A DNA stretch of 64,000 bases. It comes from Branchiostoma floridae (lineage: Eukaryota > Chordata > Leptocardii > Amphioxiformes > Branchiostomatidae). Position numbers and translations under genes: made by a program. The DNA is taken from contig NC_049984.1 in assembly GCF_000003815.2 (NCBI RefSeq), positions 5,160,491 through 5,224,490 on the forward strand, given 5' to 3'. Numbering within the stretch: the stretch's first letter is position 1; each line of letters opens with the position of its first letter. Below are positions 57,550-64,000 of the stretch, in pieces. The notes under the pieces are model-generated. The model had not been told where the DNA came from. It did no database searches and saw nothing but the letters and a program-made list of their open reading frames with translations.

Positions 57550-60500
57550 CTATATGGGTGTTTAACATCAACATTAACAGACTGCGGTAGATTGTTGGTA
57601 GAAACTTTTGCAAGACCGAATAACACATACAATGCACTGAAGATGGTATTATGTGACATGACTGTACTATACGTATATGGAGCAACAAGGTGACAGCTAT
57701 TTGATAGCTTTTAGCTAAAAACGATTGTGCCATTAGCATATACACAATACACTATCAATGGAACAGGCTCAGCCAATACATAATATATACACAATGCACA
57801 AAATGGAACTTCAGTGGACCGGATATTGGACTGATTAGAAAATGAACAGATTATACTGGCAGGCATTCACATGTTTTAGGGCTTACTGGTCCACAGGTAA
57901 CAAGAGCAAAGTAGAGGAGAATTGATAGGCTAATTTTACCATGTTTCTACAGACAAACTTAGTCTAAGTTAACAGAGGCAGTTAGTGATGTTAACATGAA
58001 GGATTTTAAAATGCCAGTGTAAGTTGGATACTCCACCAAACAGAATCCTTTGTAGCAAAATAGACCATTGTTTTGAGTATTGGCCATTCACAAGCTTTCA
58101 CAGAATCAGGTTCAGGTCCGGACCTGTACCTGAATTTGCTGCAATCGCATACCTTTGCCATATGACCTATCAACCTTACACCCAACATATCATAAAGGTT
58201 TCTCATTGATTGTGACCTTATTTGCATATATTGTATCAGTTGATGATCTTGTCTACAAGTTATCAAAAGTATCCAACACTACAAAGGTACAATAATGATT
58301 AAAAAGCACAGTCATGTACAGTGTTGCTGAAATCTGTATTTATTCAGTGCAAGCCTATTTCTCCCAAATATTCTATTCAGTTGCAGGCACATACATGTAA
58401 TATAAGCCGTGTTAATATATTTTCAAATACTTCTATACTGAATATCTAAGAGATTGTATATGATATATGTTACATAATATTTTATAACACAGACCTACAA
58501 AACATTCATCAATGTCTGCTTCATACCAGAGGATGGCATACGTACAATGTATTTTATGTGCCAATAACACTGATAGAATGACATCAGCGCTCAAAAAAGA
58601 TATATTAATAAGACTCAACAATAAGGGACAAAAACATTCTGTTCCCGGGAACCTGGATTAATGGGTCTCTGTTGTTGTGGCTATTTTACTTCATTCTCTA
58701 ACATAGTTACTAGGTAGAAGAAATGTATATAGAATTTTTGTTGATAAGGTTGACAACGACGGTAGTGTACTACTTGTAAAGTCTTCCTTTGTAGGTCCTT
58801 TGCAATGATTAGTACCTGGTACTTATTTCTAGAATTTCAGTAGACACAAGGAAAAAATGAAATAACAAGAATTAAGTACCATCCCAACAACCACAACACT
58901 CAGCACATTTGAGAAGGCAATAAATGAGAGGGGACAAGAGAATAACTACTGCGAGGAAGACAACCCACAGAACCAGCAGCACAATCACCCATCCAGGACC
59001 TTTCCCACGCATGGAGTAATACTTCATGTTGGAGTCCCACTTCCAACATGTGGCACAGCAGCGGGCGATACTATATGGAGTTCAATATCAGGAGTGGAAG
59101 ATTATCTCTTGTTCATCTATTGTGCAATACTGAGTAAAACAATGTTTAGAGATGGCTAGAACATGACCGTCATGTAACGTTGCACAATGTACTACACCTG
59201 AAATGAATTAAGAAGATCAAAAATTTCAAGAATATTAGTCTGTCAGGTGTTGTGTCTGGATGACATTCACTCAGTAGTTTCATCTGACCATTTACAAAGT
59301 CTAATCAATTACCCATGATTGTATCCCCACCTTGTCCCCTCTAATGTAGCTGCGACACTGAAATTCAGAAGCAAGACAGTGACGTCAGAAGAAAAATGTA
59401 GACAGCGAGAATTACTTGTGCATATCAACAGATGGGACTGCTTACCAAGATGTCTGATTTTCAGAGTCACGTTCTGAACTCTCAACCGGGATCTCCACAA
59501 CGGTGTGCATAGGTGATGGGGGCCTTGCCAAAGGGCAAGGAGAGCGCATCGCTGACGAATAAGAAGGTGGTAGCGATGAGGTGTAAGGAGGTGGTGCAGG
59601 CATCGATGGAATGTGCGGAACTGGTGGCGGCATTGCTGGAGGCCCTGGGACATTTGCCCTGCAAGAGAAGGAATTTTGAAAGCAGGAACAGTCTGAAACA
59701 CAATCACTGCAGCTGCTAGCCTGGTATCCAGCCGTAATATAGCTCCCGAGTCTCTTCTATCCTCTTCGCAATTACGAAGAGGATAGAAGAGACCCGGGAG
59801 CTATATTACGGCTGGATACCAGGCTATGCAGCTGCGATATTATCAAGGAGGTCAATTATTATAATCTCTATGATATAAATCACAATTTGCAATGGATTCT
59901 GTGATTTACCAGGTGCTGTTCGGCCCTAATCTCTTAATTTGTCACCTTGGTTTCTGAGTACATGTACACCTTTTTCTATTTTAGGGGGTTTCTCAGTTGA
60001 GTCACAAAAGAGGAATTATATTTTCAATGATGACGAATGTCAACTGGATATCTTGGCTGCAACATAGTAGCAGCTGCTGAAACCTGTTAGATGGGTTGGT
60101 GATGTGTCTGAGGCTGCGAAGGACCTGGTCAGATGTTGGCCTCTGGTGAGGGTTCACTGCCAACATGGACAGGGCTAGGTCCTGTGAGAAAGAAGAGTCA
60201 GGCTTACACACTGTTTCAATTAAAACTTTGGGATCAGTATCACTGTAAGAGACTGTGCCAATTTTTAGGGGGGGGGGGGGGGCAAAGACTCCATTTGATT
60301 TGAGACAAATAAGACATTTACAATTATGCCATTTCTTTTTTTTTAAGCAAGAAGATAGAATACAATATTCCATATCACCCGGACAGTGTCACAATTGTTA
60401 AGGATGATATAAGAGATAAGAGTTTTTTTAAAAAAGGATACCGTTACGTACTAAAATTACAAACCACGAAAACATGTACATGTGATTGAGCCGAATCACA

Positions 60501-63472
60501 CATCTGCTTGGACATAATCTTTATTGTTTGTTTGTTTATCTCTTATTTTTTCTTCCTTGTACCTTGACACGAGATCCTGGTGGTTCACTCTTCATCAGCA
60601 TGTCTGCCAGGGGGAAACCCGGGTACCTAAGGATGGCCTCAGCCACGGGCATGGCTTGCTCATCTACTGGAATGACAGGCTGAAGTTTTCCTGGTCTTAA
60701 AGGGTCTATCATCCGATCCAAGATGGCAGCTATGATGATGCCCATGGCCCAGATGTCAGTCTTAGCGGTGTACGTCACCTGGTCGGCTTGCTGTGCTGTT
60801 GACATTATAATAAGGATGAACAATCAACACAGTGTATGTTATATTTTGTTATACTGACAGACGGAATCGTGATATAATCCAGAATGAGCCTCTGACCTCT
60901 TAAAAACGCCAAGCCGAAGAGATTTAATTAGATATCATTTCCTGCCCCCAAGTATATTATTTTTTCCAAAGTCCAATGTCCTGAAGTTTGCTATTGTAGC
61001 TTTTGCGTTAGGATTATGGTCCATTTCACTCGGCTCCCTTTCCACTAGACGGCAATCGCGATGCGCTCTCACTGCGACCTAAGTAGGATATGTGTAACCT
61101 TCGGTTTCAAACTGGGTATGTCATACAAAATGTAAAAGTGTGATCGAGAAGACAACAAAACACAAAAAGTGTAAAAATATTCGTTTCTTTTCTATACAAT
61201 TCGTTGTCAAATTTTATGTCGCAGAGGGAGCGCGGCGAGAGCGCCGTCCTAGTGGAAAGGAGGTATTACACTGTGGGTACTTTTGTTATCATTGGTCCAT
61301 AAACATTGGATGAATGTCTTACCTAGCATATGCCGTAACATCTCAGGTGGCCAGTAATACCGAGTACCAGCAATTGTGTCCATGTAGTACTGGTTGATAT
61401 TAAACCCGCCTGCGCCAGTCTGTCCACAAACACGGGCTAGACCAAAATCTGCAATCTGAGGAACATGGTAAGAAGCTTTTTAATATTTGCAAGTTGCAAT
61501 GAAACACCTTTTCGACGACAGAAGCTACTATATTATAAAATCAACTAGACCACGGAGGTTGAACCTCCTTGACTAGACCGGCAACATTTGCGAGCAAATG
61601 CAGAACATTTCACCCATCTCCCACCCCATGCAAAAATGGACTGTTACAAAAGTGAATTTTAAAAAAGTCACCGAGAATGAACTCTTCGTGATGCAATTCC
61701 AGTTTATGATGTCCCCCTGCAAAAATGGATGGACTCTTCTAGTGCAGCCTATGTAAAATAGTAAAATAGACCAATCCAAAAACACCTCTTCTCAAAACAT
61801 AGGTTCTTCTATAATCAAATTAGTCAAAAATTTGAATTTGGAAGAATGTCCCTCGTGCATGAATGGGCTCTTCCAGATTACACATGTTTTTATGAAAAAT
61901 GGCAAAAAAAAACTCCAAACAAACCATTTTGAAGCAACGTATGCCAAAGTGTGTCTAAAATCCTATTGCCATGGGTCCACGTGGCACCCGTGTACCAAGT
62001 TTCAGATTATTTGATTGGTTAGCTTCTCATTTTATTGAAATTAATAGCCAGGTGCACCTGCAGGTGGCGGGCCAATGACCTCTAAAGCTCAAAACCCCCA
62101 AATCCCCAATAAAGCATTTTGAAGTGATTTATGTCAAAATTATACATGGATCCTTTGAGTAAATATAAATGCAACCTATACCAAACAAGAGTTCGGAGAC
62201 CTCATATCTCCATGAAATATTCTGATTATGTAAATGTCTTTCACATCTGCATAGTCTATGCTTGGCGCGCATTTAACTAACTACAAGCTGCTAGGAGGCC
62301 CAAACATACATCACCTCTTCCTTGCTATCTGCCACCAAAAATCAAGACCACAACATATCCAAGCCAAATGATCCCTTTAATATCCTTCATCTAGAATTGC
62401 GAAAATGATCGTGGTGCACCTTGACAACTGGTCGCGGCCCAGAGTTTTCCACCAAAAGGTTCTCCGGCTTTAAGTCTCTGTGGACAATGTTCCTGCCGTG
62501 CAGATAAGCCACGCCCTCTGCCATGTCACATAGCAATTGCAGGGTGGTCGTTCGGTCCAGATTCCTGCTCAAGATGAAGCTGTTCCAAAAAACAACGTTA
62601 ACAAAACAATGAAACGTTCGGCAAATTTCACACCCTGTTATGTTTTGTTCTCTGTTGCAATTGTGTAGTGTAGTCTGGTGGCAGAGACAGATAAGCGTGC
62701 AATGCGGTCCATACAATGTTTTTTGCTGTTTCTATACCTCTGAGGTACTAGGTGTGCTCTATCAGAATCTGGAGTATGCCACTCTGTCACCCTTGGGTAA
62801 TCCGCACAATATGCAAATTAAGGCGGCCATTAAGGAAATTCTTTTTTTTCGTCAATATCTCAGTAATTACACATGGTATCAAATTGATTTTCGTGTCTAT
62901 CCCCATGTTTTGAGGGGTAAAGAATCGGATTAAGCCATTTTAGTAATGATGACACCACTATTTTGGCTCAATATGCATAGAATATGCAAATTAAGGCGGT
63001 TATGACGAAAAAACTCGCCTTTGTCAATATAATGCCATTTCAGTAATGATAACACCAATATTTTGTGCTGAATAAGCATATAATATGCAAATGGAAGAAG
63101 ACTTGTCAGCTGTTCATCACTGATAACCCACTGATAGCCTATTTTAGTAATCATCTCTATTATTCACTACAGCATGCTATAGGATCTAAGAACAAAACAT
63201 AGTTGGTAGATCATAGGACATAGGAGTTTTCTTTTACACAACCGGTTTTTCTCACCTGCTGACGTTGCGATGTCTGTCTGGTTGTAAAAGAAAACACCTA
63301 TGTCCTAAAACATACACTACATAGTGCGCAACATAGCATACTAGTACCTATCGAAGGTGCCTCCGTTGCAGTATTCCAGTACCAGCCAGACATTGTACTG
63401 TGCCGCGGTGTCCTCAGGAGAGTCTCCAATGAAGTTTTCTGTGTACTGCATGATGTTTGGGTGACGTCCGAC
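57354..63472 (-). CDS. PDIK1L/STK35-type Ser/Thr kinase with transmembrane tail, 5' partial
   Basis: C-terminal part of a protein kinase; the N-lobe lies beyond the right edge. Exons in gene order: 63472-63348, 62579-62420, 61455-61323, 60795-60563, 60181-60084, 59658-59446, then 59070-58872 or 57549-57354. Kinase signs: NVWLVLEYCNGGTFDSFI (hinge), NIVHRDLKPENLL (catalytic loop), IADFGLARVCG, GTRYYWPPEML (APE-like PPE), KTDIWAMGIIIAAI, AVNPHQRPTSDQVL. The DRMIDPL...AEAILRYP insert before the last helix fits the STK35/PDIK1L (NKF4) family, which in vertebrates is nuclear/actin-associated and has no membrane segment. Here a proline-rich linker follows, with PPPY and PPSY (PPxY, WW-domain ligands), then a Cys-rich transmembrane tail. 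Reading through the donor at 60084 would instead give a soluble end at 60002. HRD and DFG are intact, so it is likely active. Confidence 0.85.
58339..58344 (-). terminator. Candidate polyadenylation signal after kinase exon a
   Basis: TTTATT on the plus strand (AATAAA on the gene strand), about 530 bases past the exon a stop and before exon b. It would allow the two tails to be chosen by alternative 3'-end formation. Confidence 0.35.
58872..59070 (-). CDS. Alternative terminal exon a: Cys-rich transmembrane tail
   Basis: Preceded by CCATATAG, starts in the same phase (TG|T) and ends at TAA. It reads IARCCATCWKWDSNMKYYSM, GKGPGWVIVLLVLWVVFLAV, VILLSPLIYCLLKCAECCGC then WDGT. The juxtamembrane CCATCWKWDS and GWVIVLL are shared with exon b, while the far end differs. 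Both exons fit the single upstream donor, so they are probably mutually exclusive. Confidence 0.8.
59718..59825. mobile_element. 108-bp perfect-hairpin mini-element
   Basis: Two 51-nt arms (AGCCTGGTATCCAGCCGTAA inward to CCTCTTCG) are complementary with a single mismatch around a 6-nt loop. Flanked on both sides by GCAGCTG, a likely 7-bp target duplication. Lies in the kinase intron before the proline-rich exon. Confidence 0.75.
61035..61263. mobile_element. MITE with CCTTTCCACTAG ends
   Basis: CTCCCTTTCCACTAGACGGC at the left and GCCGTCCTAGTGGAAAGGAG at the right, with inner complementary CGC-rich stretches. No coding capacity. In the kinase intron, about 60 bp from exon 61323-61455. Confidence 0.7.
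61500..62400. other. Kinase intron, unclassified repetitive sequence
   Basis: No exon seen. Contains GGAGGTTGAACCTCC (palindrome at about 61555), also found in variant form near 24415, and sequence rich in AAAATGGATGGACTCTTC-like words. Looks repeat-derived but borders were not found. Confidence 0.35.
62800..63110 (+). repeat. Diverged tandem repeat, unit about 100 bp
   Basis: AATATGCAAATTAAGGCGG recurs at about 62806 and 62986 with a weaker form at 63078, each accompanied by TTTTGTCAATAT and AGTAATGATRACACCA. Lies in the kinase intron; a related TTATGCAAATAAGG block is near 63850-63930. Confidence 0.55.
63213..63306. mobile_element. 94-bp hairpin mini-element
   Basis: TAGGACATAGGAGTTTTCTT at the left pairs with AAGAAAACACCTATGTCCTA at the right, with arms of about 34 nt. 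It ends about 40 bp from the kinase exon at 63348. Confidence 0.65.
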
Positions 63473-64000
63473 CTACATGTTTCATGAAACAACCGAACGG
63501 TCATCAAACCAACAGTTTTCGTGGAATCACAATTACCTATCGTGTGACGATGTGTTTACCGCCTCCCTTGATGTTGGTACAAACAACAGACAGAAAAAAT
63601 CTTGAAAGTTTCTCAAAAGCAATTTTTGATTATTCCTAATAGCAACCCCTTTCTATTAGATATAGATTATGATGAATAATACGAACCTAATAAAGTTTAT
63701 TAGAATTGGAATGCCCTGACGGCACCCACAGTTCAGTCTTTCTGTGCCAGGCCATTCTCCTACGCAGAAGGGACTAGAGTTCCCCGACCCCATGCCTTCG
63801 CCAAATAATTTTACCTTTACAACCGGTGTATTCATTTTTTCTCATTAATTATGCAAATAAGGACCTTATTTGCATTGTTTGTCATCAATTATTCAAACAA
63901 GGTCCTTATTTGCATGAAATATATCAGTTGATCATCTCCTCCACCAAAATAACAGACGTACACAATCTATGTTGAGAAAGACGGCTTTAATTGCATTTTC
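63473..64000. other. Right edge: kinase intron
   Basis: No further kinase exon could be recognised. The region holds repeats of AAGGWCCTTATTTGCAT (63860-63915). The N-lobe exons with the glycine loop and lysine must lie beyond 64000. Confidence 0.5.

Overview
The window is intron-rich animal DNA, most probably from a lancelet (Branchiostoma). Its proteins are close to vertebrate ones, exons are short with GT-AG borders, and introns are full of small hairpin transposons. The species call is an inference; no similarity search was possible. Exons were placed by hand from reading frame, splice phase and family resemblance. All phases close, so most borders should be right to the base, but none has transcript support.

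Layout from left to right: (1) RANBP9/RANBP10-type gene, + strand, 4102-14264, with its 5' exon(s) outside the window and 3' UTR to about 16.45 kb. (2) Two head-to-tail CFAP20 genes, - strand, 20036-23815 (conserved) and 28285-31431 (divergent), separated by 4.5 kb that holds a 100-base assembly gap. (3) A cathepsin A-type lysosomal serine carboxypeptidase, - strand, 33328-45276, 11 coding exons, complete. (4) ITFG1 (TIP), + strand, 46087-55960, 18 coding exons, complete, divergent from cathepsin A across an 810-bp shared upstream region. (5) The 3' part of a PDIK1L/STK35-type protein kinase, - strand, 57354-63472, with a proline-rich linker and two alternative terminal exons that each encode a Cys-rich transmembrane tail; its 5' part lies beyond the right edge. 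The genes are not an operon. RANBP10, CFAP20 and ITFG1 all map to human 16q, so part of the block looks like old chordate linkage.

The rest is mobile DNA: a LINE fragment with a 377-codon open frame and two LINE tails, at least four terminal-inverted-repeat families (one with 9-bp target duplications and seven copies, one of which contains the gap), a pair of apparently identical 661-bp TTAA-flanked elements, tRNA-like SINE heads, and a 132-bp insert with 12-bp target duplications that carries a hammerhead-ribozyme-like core.

The most interesting signals are: seven tandem 81-nt in-frame copies of the end of one RANBP9 exon, each with its own AG and GT; the kinase with interchangeable membrane tails and two PPxY motifs; the hammerhead-like retroelement family; and a recurring habit in this locus of tandemly copying the edges of exons.
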